Below are positions 20,481-29,484 of a DNA stretch of 64,000 bases, piece after piece. The stretch is from positions 2,485,001 to 2,549,000 of the forward strand of contig NZ_CP022540.1 of assembly GCF_002237555.1 (NCBI RefSeq), read 5' to 3'. The stretch's first letter is position 1, and each line of letters starts with the position of its first letter. This DNA is from Antarctobacter heliothermus (GTDB lineage Bacteria; Pseudomonadota; Alphaproteobacteria; Rhodobacterales; Rhodobacteraceae). The translations under genes were made by a program, and so were the position numbers. The notes beneath the pieces were generated by a model that searched no databases, was not told the origin of the DNA, and worked only from the letters and a program-made list of their open reading frames with translations.

Positions 20481-20939
20481 ATGACAGCGACAGTGGATCA
20501 GATCTGGGGCTGGCTGGACGAGGTGCCGGACCCCGAGATCCCCGTGATCTCGGTCGTCGATCTGGGCATCGTGCGCGAGGTCACGCTGGAGGGCGATACC
20601 GTCAAGGTGGCGGTGACGCCGACCTATTCGGGCTGTCCGGCGACGCGCGTGATCTCGATGGATATCGAGACGGCGCTGCGCGATCACGGGCTGGACAAGA
20701 TCCAGATCGAGACGCGCATCGCGCCGCCCTGGACCACCGACTGGCTGTCCGACAAGGGCCGCGCCAAGCTGGAGGATTATGGCATTGCGCCGCCGTCGCC
20801 TGCGGGTGGCCCGGACCATTGCCCGCGTTGCGGGTCAAAGAATGTCACCCGTGTGAGCCAGTTCGGCTCTACCCCCTGCAAGGCGCATTGGCGGTGTAGC
20901 GACTGCCTTGAGCCTTTCGATTATTTCAAATGCATCTGA
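20481..20939 (+). CDS. paaD: PaaD, Fe-S assembly-type accessory protein for the epoxidase
   Basis: 152 aa. An N-terminal MIP18/DUF59 domain (VPDPEIPVISVVDLGIVRE; TYSGCPATRVISMDIE) is followed by a zinc-ribbon-like tail with two cysteine pairs (CPRCGSKNV ... CSDCLEPFDYFKCI). PaaD is thought to mature the iron-sulfur cluster of PaaE or the diiron site; it is not an enzyme subunit. Confidence 0.95.
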   Translation: MTATVDQIWGWLDEVPDPEIPVISVVDLGIVREVTLEGDTVKVAVTPTYSGCPATRVISMDIETALRDHGLDKIQIETRIAPPWTTDWLSDKGRAKLEDYGIAPPSPAGGPDHCPRCGSKNVTRVSQFGSTPCKAHWRCSDCLEPFDYFKCI

Positions 20940-20951
20940 GGAGGGTGGCCG

Positions 20952-22019
20952 ATGCCGCGCTTTCATGAGCTGACCGTGCGGGACGTCAAAAAGACGATCC
21001 GCGACGCTGTTGTGGTGACGCTGGAGCCGAAGAACGGCGAGGCGTTCGATTTTATCCAAGGCCAGTACCTGACCTTTCGGCAGGAGATCGAGGGCGTGGA
21101 ACTGCGCCGCTCCTATTCGATCTGCGCCGGGCGTGGTGAGGGGGTGCTGCAAGTCGGCATCAAAAAGGTCGAGGGCGGCGCCTTTTCCACATGGGCCAAC
21201 GATGTGCTGCAACCCGGCATGGTGGTCGAGGCGATGGAACCGATGGGATCGTTCCACACGCCCCTCGATGCCGCAGCACGGCGCAGCTATTTGGGTTTTG
21301 CCGGCGGGTCGGGGATCACCCCGGTGCTGTCGATCCTAAAGACCGTGTTGGCCACGGAACCGCGGTCGGATTTCACGCTGGTCTATGCCAACCGGGGCGT
21401 GAACACGATCATGTTCCGCGAGGAATTGGAGGATCTGAAAAACCTCTACATGGGGCGGCTGAACGTGATCCATGTACTGGAATCCGACGCACAGGACATC
21501 GAGCTTTTTCAGGGCCGGGTGGACGCGGAAAAATGCGCGGCTTTGTTCGAACACTGGATCGACGTGCAAAACGTCGACACGGCGTTTATCTGCGGGCCGG
21601 AACCGATGATGCTGGGCATTGCCAAGGCGCTGAAGGAACACGGGCTGGCGGATGCGCAGATCAAGTTTGAACTGTTCGCCAGCGCCCAGCCCGGTCGGCT
21701 GGAACGCAAGGCGCGTGACGTCGACGCCGGAACTCAGGCGGCGCGGACGCAGGCGACCGTGACGTTGGACGGCACCGCGCGCAGCTTTGAGATGGACAAG
21801 GACATCTCGATCCTCGACGCGGCGCTGCAAAACGCGATGGACGCGCCCTATGCCTGCAAGGCCGGGGTCTGCTCCACTTGCAAATGCAAGGTGTTGGAAG
21901 GCGAGGTCGAGATGGTCGCCAACCACGCGCTGGAGGATTACGAGGTGGAACGCGGCTATGTTCTGTCCTGCCAATCCTTCCCGCTGACCGACCGTGTGGT
22001 CGTCGATTACGACCAGTAA
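20952..22019 (+). CDS. paaE: Phenylacetyl-CoA epoxidase reductase subunit PaaE
   Basis: 355 aa. Domains in order: FAD-binding (LRRSYSICAGRGEG, residues about 50-60), NAD(P)-binding (LGFAGGSGITPVLSIL; AFICGPEPMMLG) and a C-terminal plant-type 2Fe-2S ferredoxin (YACKAGVCSTCKCKVLEG ... VLSCQ) supplying four cysteine ligands. It passes electrons from NADPH to the PaaA diiron site. Confidence 0.97.
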   Translation: MPRFHELTVRDVKKTIRDAVVVTLEPKNGEAFDFIQGQYLTFRQEIEGVELRRSYSICAGRGEGVLQVGIKKVEGGAFSTWANDVLQPGMVVEAMEPMGSFHTPLDAAARRSYLGFAGGSGITPVLSILKTVLATEPRSDFTLVYANRGVNTIMFREELEDLKNLYMGRLNVIHVLESDAQDIELFQGRVDAEKCAALFEHWIDVQNVDTAFICGPEPMMLGIAKALKEHGLADAQIKFELFASAQPGRLERKARDVDAGTQAARTQATVTLDGTARSFEMDKDISILDAALQNAMDAPYACKAGVCSTCKCKVLEGEVEMVANHALEDYEVERGYVLSCQSFPLTDRVVVDYDQ

Positions 22020-22030
22020 GGGAGAGGGAC

Positions 22031-22792
22031 ATGACGGACGAGATGAACATTGCCGACTACCTGTCTCAGGGCGGCAAGCTGACCAACCCTGCCAATGTGC
22101 CGCCGCGCTACCGAGCTGAACTGATGAAGCTGATGAGCATCTTCGTCGACAGCGAACTGGCGGGGGCGGCAGGCTTTGCCGATGTGATCAACGACGGTCC
22201 CGGAATCAAGGAACGCATCGCCGCTGCGCGGATCGTTCTGGAAAAGACCGATCACGCCGATAAGGTGCTGCGCCTGATGGGCGAGTTCGGGGCCAATACC
22301 GACCGCTATGTCGGCCACCACCCCTGGACGGACCGCCTGCCGCGCGACACCGCGCCGGGCAGCGCACGGTCGGCCCATGACATGCGGCTGTCGGTCTTCA
22401 ACTATCCGCTGGCGGGCTGGGCCGATGCGGTGGTGATGAACCTGTGTATGGGCCACGCGGTGGCGGTGCAACTGGACGACATGATGCGCGCCTCGTACCA
22501 GCCGCTGGCCGAGGCGATCCGTGAGGTTGCCCCGCGAGAACGGCGGCACACGGAGCTGGCCGAAGAGGGGCTGGCGCGATTGGCCGAGCAGGGGCAGAGC
22601 GCGGCGATTGCCGACAGTCTGGCCTATTGGCGTCCGCGCGTAGCAGCGATCTATGGCGATCCGTCTGACGACCGCATGGCGCAGCTACAGGCGTGGGGGC
22701 TGCGGCACGCCACGGCCGCTGAGATGCGGGATGCTTGGGAAACGCGGCTGGGCGCGGGATTGGACCGGCTGGGCCTGACACAGGCCGCCTGA
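22031..22792 (+). CDS. Additional ferritin-like PaaA/PaaC-family protein in the paa operon
   Basis: 253 aa from the ATG at 22031 (GGGAGAGG upstream), between paaE and paaZ. It has the family block FNYPLAGWADAVVMNLCMGH, close to [12 protein letters not shown] of PaaA, and a C-terminal ExxH (RERRHTEL). The first metal motif is altered: where PaaA has DEAGH, this protein has EKTDH, with the glutamate four rather than three residues before the histidine. An N-terminal candidate ligand is in VDSELAGAAG. It may be a third structural subunit, a maturation factor or a second oxygenase component; its function cannot be assigned from sequence. Confidence 0.75.
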   Translation: MTDEMNIADYLSQGGKLTNPANVPPRYRAELMKLMSIFVDSELAGAAGFADVINDGPGIKERIAAARIVLEKTDHADKVLRLMGEFGANTDRYVGHHPWTDRLPRDTAPGSARSAHDMRLSVFNYPLAGWADAVVMNLCMGHAVAVQLDDMMRASYQPLAEAIREVAPRERRHTELAEEGLARLAEQGQSAAIADSLAYWRPRVAAIYGDPSDDRMAQLQAWGLRHATAAEMRDAWETRLGAGLDRLGLTQAA

Positions 22793-22843
22793 ACACACAC
22801 AGCAGACAATGACCGGCCAAGGCTGGCAGCACAGGGGGGAAGG

Positions 22844-24880
22844 ATGAGCCTTCTACAGATCAATAGTTTCGCGGCTGGCCAATGGGTTGCGCCCGGTTCC
22901 GGCGCGCGTGAGATCGAAAATGCGGTGACAGGCGCGGTGATGGCGCAAGCGGGCAATGACGCGCTCGACGTGGTCGCCATGCTGGACTACGCGCGGACCA
23001 CCGGCGGACCGGCTTTGCGGGCGATGACGTTTCACGAGCGGGCCAAGATGCTCAAGGCGTTGGCGCAGCATTTGGGTCAGCACAAACAGGCGCTGTATGA
23101 CCTGTCGTTCAACACCGGGGCCACGGCCAAGGACCACCTGATCGACATCGACGGCGGCATCGGCACGATGTTTGTCTTTGCCTCCAAGGGGCGGCGCGAA
23201 ATGCCGGACGGGCATGTCTATCTGGACGGTGAGGTCGAACAATTGTCCCGTTCGGGACAGTTTGTCGGTCATCATATCTGCACGCCGTTGCAGGGGATTG
23301 CTGTCCATATCAACGCTTTCAACTTTCCCGTCTGGGGGATGTTGGAGAAACTGGCGCCGACCCTCCTGGCCGGAGTGCCGGCCATCGTCAAACCGGCAAC
23401 GGCAACTTGTTATGTTACCGAATTGGCGGTGCGGCTGATGCTGGACAGCGGCATCCTGCCTGCGGGTGCACTGCAACTGGTTTCGGGCGGATTGGGCGAC
23501 ATGCTGGACCGGCTGACCTGTCAGGATGTTGTCAGCTTTACTGGCTCAGCCGATACAGCGTTCAAGCTGCGCTCTGCGCCACATATTCTGCGCAACTCGA
23601 TCCGGTTTGTCGCCGAACAGGACAGCCTGAACGCCTCGATCCTTGGGCCGGATGCGACGCCCGGCACGCCCGAGTTCGACCTCTTCGTCAAAGAGGTCCA
23701 CCGCGAGATGACCGCCAAGGCGGGGCAGAAATGCACCGCGATCCGGCGGATCATCGCGCCCGACGCGCAAGTCCCGGCGTTGATCGAGGCATTGTCAGAC
23801 CGTTTGTCAAAGACCTTGATCGGCGACCCGCGCAATGAGGCGACTCGCATGGGGGCGCTGGTGTCGAACAGCCAGAAACGCGACGTGCTGGCCAAGGCCG
23901 CGCTGATCGGCGCAGAGGCAGAGCGTGTCTATGGCGATCCAGACAGCTTTGACGTGGTCGGGGCCGACGGCGGCAAAGGCGCGTTTCTGCCGCCGATGTT
24001 GTATCACTGTGTCGACCCGGATGGTGCGCAACGAGTGCATGACACAGAGGCGTTCGGCCCCGTGTCCACTATCCTTGGCTATCGCGACATCGACCATGCC
24101 GTGCAGCTGGCAAATCGCGGCGGCGGGTCGCTGGTGGCATCGGTCATCACCCATGACCCAGCGGTCGCGCGTGAGGTCGCGCTGGGCGCAGGCGCGTTCC
24201 ACGGTCGGATCTACATCAACGATCGCACCAGCATGAAGGAAAGTACCGGCCACGGATCGCCGCTGCCGCATCTGGTCCACGGCGGCCCCGGTCGTGCGGG
24301 CGGGGGCGAGGAAATGGGCGGTGTGCGCGGCGTGATGCATTACATGCAGCGAACCTCTGTTCAGGGGAGCCCCGAGATGCTGGCCGCCATCGGTGGCCGC
24401 TGGATCCCCGGCGCGCCCGAGATTGCGGCGCAAGCGCATCCTTTCACCCGTGGCTTTGATGATCTCGAGATTGGTGAGACGCTGAAGGCCGGTCCGCGCG
24501 TCATCACGCTGGACGACATCGAACACTTCGCCGAATTCACCGGCGACACGTTCTACGCCCACATGAACGATGAGGCCGCCGCGCGGAACCCGTTTTTTCC
24601 CGGACGTGTGGCGCATGGTTACCTGCTGCTCAGCTTTGCGGCGGGCATGTTTGTCGAGCCGAATGAAGGGCCCGTGCTGGCCAATACCGGCCTTGACGGG
24701 CTACGTTTCATGAAACCGGTCGTGGCGGGCGACGCGCTGAACGTTCGATTGTCCGTCAAGCAAAAGACTCGTCGGACAGATGAATACGGCGAAGTGCGTT
24801 GGCATGTGACGCTGACCAATCAGGCCGGCGAGGCGGTGGCAGAATACGAACTGCTGACCATGAACGCCTACAGCGCCTGA
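22844..24880 (+). CDS. paaZ: Bifunctional oxepin-CoA hydrolase / 3-oxo-5,6-dehydrosuberyl-CoA semialdehyde dehydrogenase
   Basis: 678 aa, a two-domain fusion. The N-terminal aldehyde dehydrogenase (about 1-520) has [14 protein letters not shown], a catalytic Glu in [10 protein letters not shown] and a Cys in [11 protein letters not shown]. The C-terminal MaoC-like hot-dog hydratase (about 535-678) has [15 protein letters not shown] and [13 protein letters not shown] with the Asp/His hydratase pair. It opens the seven-membered oxepin-CoA ring and oxidises the aldehyde. Both active sites look complete, which matters because some roseobacters carry PaaZ variants lacking the dehydrogenase. Confidence 0.95.
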   Translation: MSLLQINSFAAGQWVAPGSGAREIENAVTGAVMAQAGNDALDVVAMLDYARTTGGPALRAMTFHERAKMLKALAQHLGQHKQALYDLSFNTGATAKDHLIDIDGGIGTMFVFASKGRREMPDGHVYLDGEVEQLSRSGQFVGHHICTPLQGIAVHINAFNFPVWGMLEKLAPTLLAGVPAIVKPATATCYVTELAVRLMLDSGILPAGALQLVSGGLGDMLDRLTCQDVVSFTGSADTAFKLRSAPHILRNSIRFVAEQDSLNASILGPDATPGTPEFDLFVKEVHREMTAKAGQKCTAIRRIIAPDAQVPALIEALSDRLSKTLIGDPRNEATRMGALVSNSQKRDVLAKAALIGAEAERVYGDPDSFDVVGADGGKGAFLPPMLYHCVDPDGAQRVHDTEAFGPVSTILGYRDIDHAVQLANRGGGSLVASVITHDPAVAREVALGAGAFHGRIYINDRTSMKESTGHGSPLPHLVHGGPGRAGGGEEMGGVRGVMHYMQRTSVQGSPEMLAAIGGRWIPGAPEIAAQAHPFTRGFDDLEIGETLKAGPRVITLDDIEHFAEFTGDTFYAHMNDEAAARNPFFPGRVAHGYLLLSFAAGMFVEPNEGPVLANTGLDGLRFMKPVVAGDALNVRLSVKQKTRRTDEYGEVRWHVTLTNQAGEAVAEYELLTMNAYSA

Positions 24881-24896
24881 GCGCGGACGGAGGACG

Positions 24897-25667
24897 ATGG
24901 AGGTAGAGACGTTTGCGGCGGCGGTGGCCGATTTGCGGGGGGATGTGTCCCCGCGCGTCTGGTCACTGCTTGTCACTGTCTTTGGCGATCTGGCCCGCGA
25001 CGGCGCGGCCATCCCAGCCGCGGTTCTGGGGGAAATCACCACGCGCATCGGCATTCGGCCAGAGGCCATGCGCGTTGCCCTGCACCGGCTGCGCAAGGAC
25101 GGCTGGATCGACAGCACCCGACAGGGCCGCAGCAGCCTGTACCGGCTGACGGCGGAGGGGCGGGCGCAGACGGTGGCGGCCAGCCCCCGCATCTACGCGG
25201 TGGACCCGCCATCCGAGACGGCGTTCCTCGTGCTAACTGATCCGTTGTCGCCTCTGGTCTGGTCGGACAAGGACGTCTGGGTCACGCCCCACGCGGTGCT
25301 GACGGCGCGTCCGCCGCAAGGGGCTGAGACCTTTGCCACACCTCTGAGCGCCTCACAGCCGTTGCCATGCTGGATAAGGGCGAAAACCTGTGACGAGGCC
25401 ACGGTGGCGTTGTCAGCAGACTTGGCGGCGAGGCTGGGACGGCTAGAAGACGCGCTGAACCGTGCAGATTTTCTTGATCCGATGCAGACAGCGGCCTTGC
25501 GGGTGCTGATTGTCCACAGTTGGCGCCGCATTGTCCTGAAGGCACCGGACCTGCCGGATTTCGTTTTGCCCGACACTTGGGCCGGTCCGGACTGCCGCGC
25601 GCGGATGAACAGGTTACTTTGCCGCCTGGCCCGCCCCACGCCCGAGACATTGGCGCAGGTCACATAA
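24897..25667 (+). CDS. paaX: PaaX-family transcriptional regulator
   Basis: 256 aa. Winged helix at about residues 15-75 (RVWSLLVTVFGDLARDGAA ... RVALHRLRKDGWIDSTRQGR), then PaaX central and C-terminal regions (VLIVHSWRRIVLKAPDLPD). PaaX proteins repress paa genes and are released by phenylacetyl-CoA. It is the last gene of the operon, 16 bp after paaZ. A second, TetR-type regulator follows on the same strand. Confidence 0.85.
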   Translation: MEVETFAAAVADLRGDVSPRVWSLLVTVFGDLARDGAAIPAAVLGEITTRIGIRPEAMRVALHRLRKDGWIDSTRQGRSSLYRLTAEGRAQTVAASPRIYAVDPPSETAFLVLTDPLSPLVWSDKDVWVTPHAVLTARPPQGAETFATPLSASQPLPCWIRAKTCDEATVALSADLAARLGRLEDALNRADFLDPMQTAALRVLIVHSWRRIVLKAPDLPDFVLPDTWAGPDCRARMNRLLCRLARPTPETLAQVT

Positions 25668-25695
25668 GTCAGGCGGATTGGCTTGTCGTGTTGTC

Positions 25696-25713
25696 ACTGA
25701 CCAATCGGTCAGT
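25696..25713 (+). promoter_or_regulatory. Palindromic operator before the TetR (PaaR-like) gene
   Basis: ACTGACCAATCGGTCAGT is a palindrome whose half sites (ACTGACC/GGTCAGT) match fully. Its core GACC-NNNN-GGTC is the same as in the palindrome 17136-17162 before the paa operon, and a TTAAT follows as there. It points to autoregulation plus control of the operon. Confidence 0.7.
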
Positions 25714-25767
25714 TAATTTGTGCTCAAAGCCGCGGGATCGCGCCGGGGCAGGCAGCGAGGAGACACC

Positions 25768-26364
25768 GTGGCACGCCCCATCGCCAAGGACCACGACGAA
25801 AAGCGCGCGCAGATCCTGAACACGGCGGCGCATGTCTTTGCTGTCGAAGGCTATGACCGCGCCTCGATGAACCAGATCGCCGCTGCCTGCGGCATCTCCA
25901 AGGCCAATATCTATCACTATTACGCCGGCAAGGACGCGATGCTCTTTGACCTGCTGGACAACTACCTGTCCGAGCTACGCAACCGGGTCTGCGCCCCGCC
26001 AGAGGCGGGAACCACGCCAGAGGACCGGCTGTTGCAGACCGTGCGCGCCGTGTTGCGGGCCTATCAGGGGGCGGATGACCATCATAAGGTGCAGGTCTCG
26101 GCGCTGGATGCGCTGCCGGAGGACAAACAAAAGGTGTTGCGCGCCTATCAGCGCGACATGGTGGCCCACCTGTCTGGCATTCTGTCGGAGGTGTCGCCAG
26201 ACGATCTGGGCCGTGATGCGCGCAAACTGCGCTCTGTTACCATGTCAGTATTCGGGATGCTGAACTGGTACTACATGTGGAATTCTGGCGCGGGCAGCGA
26301 GGCCCGTGAAGACTACGCGCAGCTTGTCACCAACCTGGCGCTCAAGGGGTTGCATGGGTTGTAA
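25768..26364 (+). CDS. paaR: TetR-family regulator, PaaR-like
   Basis: 198 aa from a GTG at 25768 with GAGGAG 8 bases upstream; the frame to 25720 overlaps the leader. HTH about 25-50 (ASMNQIAAACGISKANIYHYY), then a helical ligand domain ending NWYYMWNSGAGSEAREDYAQL. It follows paaX and shares its upstream operator core with the paa promoter. PaaR regulators in other proteobacteria repress paa genes and respond to phenylacetyl-CoA; that role here is inferred from position and operators. Confidence 0.82.
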   Translation: MARPIAKDHDEKRAQILNTAAHVFAVEGYDRASMNQIAAACGISKANIYHYYAGKDAMLFDLLDNYLSELRNRVCAPPEAGTTPEDRLLQTVRAVLRAYQGADDHHKVQVSALDALPEDKQKVLRAYQRDMVAHLSGILSEVSPDDLGRDARKLRSVTMSVFGMLNWYYMWNSGAGSEAREDYAQLVTNLALKGLHGL

Positions 26365-26406
26365 GGGCCAAGCGGGGGCGTTCAGGCTTCTCGGTCTCTG
26401 TATGTG

Positions 26407-27180
26407 TCAAACCGCAAAGGCAACGCGAAACGCCTCCAGCGCCGTTTCGGGATCGCCTTTGGCATAGCCTTCGAAACCGACCGGTCCGTCATAGCCCATA
26501 TCGTGCAGGGCACGGGCAATAACCGGCCAGTTCATTTCTCCCGTGCCCGGCTCGAACCGGCCGGGGTTATCGGCGACCTGCACCTCACCGATCCACGGCA
26601 GGCAGGCCTCGGCCCAGCGGATCACGTCGCCTTCGCCGATCTGTGTATGATAAAGATCAAGGTTGATCCGCAGCTGCGGCCGGTTGACGGTCGAGACCAG
26701 CGATAACACGTCACCTGTTGTGTTGAACGGACAGCCGGGGTGTTCCCTCAGGTTGAGGTTTTCCAGCGTAAACGTGACACCCTCTTCCTCGGCCATGTCG
26801 CAGATCCGGTGCAGCGTGTCACGCGCGCGCAGCCACATGCCGGGCGCAACGTGGTCCCTGTGCTGAACCGGAAGACCCATGTCGCCCAGCCCGGTGCCGT
26901 GCAGGTTCAGCCGATCAACGCCCAGCCGTTTGCCCACCTGCGCCGTCTCACGCGCGGATGTCAGCAACAGGTCGGCGCCCTCGGCATCTGCCAACCGCCC
27001 CTCCAGATATCCGTTCATGATGGTGAAATGCGCGCCGGTCTTTGCCAGCGCGTCCAGATCCCATTCAGGCCAGTTCCAAAGGCCGACGCCAAAGCCCATT
27101 TCGTGCAGACGCGCGGCGCGCCAGGCGATGGGTTTGTCCTGCCATAGCATTTCGGCGCATGCCGCAAGTTGAAAGCTCAT
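26407..27180 (-). CDS. hyi: Hydroxypyruvate isomerase-family TIM-barrel protein
   Basis: 257 aa. An AP-endonuclease-2/xylose-isomerase-like barrel with metal-ligand candidates in FTLENLNLREHPG (Glu), RINLDLYHTQIGEGD (Asp, His) and GPVGFEGYAKGD (Glu). NLHGTG and EVQVADNPGRFEPGTGEMNW are typical of the Hyi group, which interconverts hydroxypyruvate and tartronate semialdehyde. It stands alone, converging with the paa block. The exact substrate could differ, as this family includes sugar epimerases. Confidence 0.8.
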   Translation of the reverse strand: MSFQLAACAEMLWQDKPIAWRAARLHEMGFGVGLWNWPEWDLDALAKTGAHFTIMNGYLEGRLADAEGADLLLTSARETAQVGKRLGVDRLNLHGTGLGDMGLPVQHRDHVAPGMWLRARDTLHRICDMAEEEGVTFTLENLNLREHPGCPFNTTGDVLSLVSTVNRPQLRINLDLYHTQIGEGDVIRWAEACLPWIGEVQVADNPGRFEPGTGEMNWPVIARALHDMGYDGPVGFEGYAKGDPETALEAFRVAFAV

Positions 27181-27742
27181 CTCAGTTGTCCTGTGGTTTC
27201 AAGTCAGCCGGGGAGACCGGCAAGTCGTGTTGCGGCAAGGCGACAGATTTTTTCAGCCATTTGCACGCGGTCAGCATCATGTCCTCATGTTGGGTCGACG
27301 GTCGTCCGCAGACGATTGCAGTATTGTCGGTTCCGCTGCTTACCATGGTCGATCCCAAGGGTGATGCACACAGTCGAGGGTTTTGATCACAGCGGTCCTC
27401 ACTCTTGTCCTCAGGGTGTTCTGTTGCAAAGGGCTGCTGGCAAGATGCCAGCGGTAGGCGTCAGGTCAAATGTCTCGACAGGTCATTCTTGATGTGAAAC
27501 GCCTCAGCTTTACATGACGGGACAGGCCTTACCTGTCGGATCGGGATGTCGTTGGGGCGGCGGCGGCTATGATAGCCGTACGTCAAAATCCGCCGTTTTA
27601 TTGCCAATCTGTTCTTTCCTTGCGAAGAAAGGTGGAGCCTTTGCAGGTGGTCCTTCGCCTTGAGTTTGTGGGTTCGAAACGGTTTGTGTGTCCAAAACCC
27701 CCATGGTCAGTGCCGATCTGCGCATTGCCTCTTGAATTGATC
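27181..27742. other. Intergenic region without a recognised gene
   Basis: It lies between the divergent hyi and GntR genes and should hold both promoters. Weak structures only: a short inverted repeat GACAGG-CCTTA-CCTGTC at 27521-27537. The frame that continues upstream from the GntR gene into this stretch has no family character and unlike-gene composition. Confidence 0.5.
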
Positions 27743-27790
27743 ATGATGAATTGGTTGCATCGGTGGGATGCCGACACACCGCAGTTTCTC

Positions 27791-28564
27791 ATGACGAATC
27801 TCAAGGGCCCGGGGCCCCTGACACAGGGCCGTGCCCGCCGGTCGCGCCCCGTTCTGGTGGCGGACGCGATCAAGGACTGGGTGGTGGAGCGTGGGTTACA
27901 GCCGGGCGACCGATTGCCCGGTGAGGCCGATCTGATCGCCCGGTTCGCCATGTCCAAAGGGACAATCCGCGAAGCGATGCGCCTGTTGCAGGCGCAAGGG
28001 TTGGTAGTGACCAAGACCGGGCCGGGCGGCGGCAGCTTTGTCGGTGAGGTCGGCAAGGACCGCGCCCATGCGTTGCTGGGCAACTACTTCTACTTCCGAA
28101 ATATTTCCATTGATGACATCTATCAGGTGCGGATTGCGTTGGAACCCGACCTCGCCGCATCATTGGCCGGGCGGCTGAGCGTGGACCAACTGGCGGAACT
28201 GGACCAGATCATGACCGCCTATGCTGCCCCCGCCGCTGACGCCGAAGAAGAACGCGCCCAGCATGTTGCCTCACTGAAATTTCATGCGCGGTTGGCAGAG
28301 TTTGCGGACAATGCGTTGTTGGGGTTCATCATCGGTTTCATGGCGCAGATTCTTGCGGATTTGACAGTCTACAAACGCTTGTATTCCAAACCGAACCATG
28401 AGTTGTGGAAGCAAGGACGTGACCATCAGGCCGGGCTGGTGTCCGCGCTCCGTGACGGCGATGCCGAGGCCGCGCGCGCAATCATGCGCGAGCACATGCA
28501 GATGGCCCGCCGCCTGATGGAAGATCAGGAGGCGGTGGTCATGAAACGCTTCATGGCGGAATAG
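27791..28564 (+). CDS. FadR/FCD-type GntR-family regulator
   Basis: 257 aa from the ATG at 27791; in-frame alternatives at 27743/27746 lack better ribosome sites, so the start is uncertain. GntR HTH at about 15-85 (LQPGDRLPGEADLIARFAMS, then TIREAMRLLQAQGLVV), then an all-helical FCD domain (VRIALEPDLAASLAGRLS ... HVASLKFHARLAEFADN) that normally binds a carboxylic acid through a metal. It is followed after 2 bp by the glutaminase gene. Candidate binding sites are the repeated TTTATCATGAAAA boxes at 30171-30215. Confidence 0.87.
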   Translation: MTNLKGPGPLTQGRARRSRPVLVADAIKDWVVERGLQPGDRLPGEADLIARFAMSKGTIREAMRLLQAQGLVVTKTGPGGGSFVGEVGKDRAHALLGNYFYFRNISIDDIYQVRIALEPDLAASLAGRLSVDQLAELDQIMTAYAAPAADAEEERAQHVASLKFHARLAEFADNALLGFIIGFMAQILADLTVYKRLYSKPNHELWKQGRDHQAGLVSALRDGDAEAARAIMREHMQMARRLMEDQEAVVMKRFMAE

Positions 28565-28566
28565 CG

Positions 28567-29484
28567 GTGCAGGGGCTGGCAGAGGAACTACGGCGTCTGG
28601 TGGCCGAGGCGCGAACAGCGCAGGACTGGGGTGCGCCTGCGGACTACATCCCGGAACTGGCCAAGGTGGACCCAGAGCAGGTGGGTGTTGCGGTCTGTCT
28701 GGCCGATGGGCAAGAGATCGGGGCAGGGGACGCGGACGTGCCCTTTTCGATCCAGAGTATCTCAAAGGTGTTCTCATTGGCTGCCGTGCTGGGCCGTCTG
28801 GGCGATGACCTTTGGCGGCGGGTCGGGCGCGAGCCGTCGGGCACCGCCTTTGACAGCATCTTTCTGCTGGAGCAGGAACAGGGGCGGCCGCGTAATCCGT
28901 TCATCAATGCGGGGGCCTTGGTGACGACCGATGCGCTGCTGGGGGGACGTGAGCCGCGTCAGGCGCTGTCAGAGATCATGTATCTGGTGCGCGCGGCGGC
29001 AGAGGATGACGACATCCATATCGACAAGGCGGTGGCAGAGTCAGAAAAGGCCACGGCGAGCCGCAATACGTCCTTGCTCTACTACCTGAAATCTCACGAC
29101 AATCTGAGATGTCCGCCAGAGATGGTTCTGGGCACCTACGCCCATCAATGCGCTATTGAGATGACCTGCCACCAGTTGGCGCGGTCGGGTCGGATGTTGG
29201 CTATGATACCGGGGGCTCCGGCGATGATCTCGTCACACAGGGCGCGGCGTATCAATGCCCTGATGATGACCTGCGGGCAGTATGATGGATCGGGAAACTT
29301 TGCTTTTCGCGTCGGTCTTCCGGGAAAAAGCGGGGTAGGGGGCGGCATTCTGCTGGTTGCGCCGGGGCGGGCCTCGATCGCGGTATGGTCGCCGGGGTTG
29401 GACGGCTACGGCAATTCCAAGGTTGGAACCTGGCTGGCCGAAAGGATCGCAGATTACACAGGCTGGTCGGTTTTTGCCCCATAA
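28567..29484 (+). CDS. glsA: Glutaminase
   Basis: 305 aa from a GTG two bases after the GntR stop, so translation is coupled. It is a serine-dependent beta-lactamase-like glutaminase: SIQSISKVFSLAAVLG carries the SxxK catalytic pair, with RPRNPFINAGALVTTD, SEKATASRNTSLLYYLKS, GTYAHQCAIEMTC and GKSGVGGGILLV as family blocks. It hydrolyses glutamine to glutamate and ammonia. Its 3' end overlaps the convergent DUF1028 gene by 31 bp. Placement under an FCD-GntR regulator and next to a peptide importer suggests a role in peptide or amide nitrogen use. Confidence 0.93.
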   Translation: MQGLAEELRRLVAEARTAQDWGAPADYIPELAKVDPEQVGVAVCLADGQEIGAGDADVPFSIQSISKVFSLAAVLGRLGDDLWRRVGREPSGTAFDSIFLLEQEQGRPRNPFINAGALVTTDALLGGREPRQALSEIMYLVRAAAEDDDIHIDKAVAESEKATASRNTSLLYYLKSHDNLRCPPEMVLGTYAHQCAIEMTCHQLARSGRMLAMIPGAPAMISSHRARRINALMMTCGQYDGSGNFAFRVGLPGKSGVGGGILLVAPGRASIAVWSPGLDGYGNSKVGTWLAERIADYTGWSVFAP

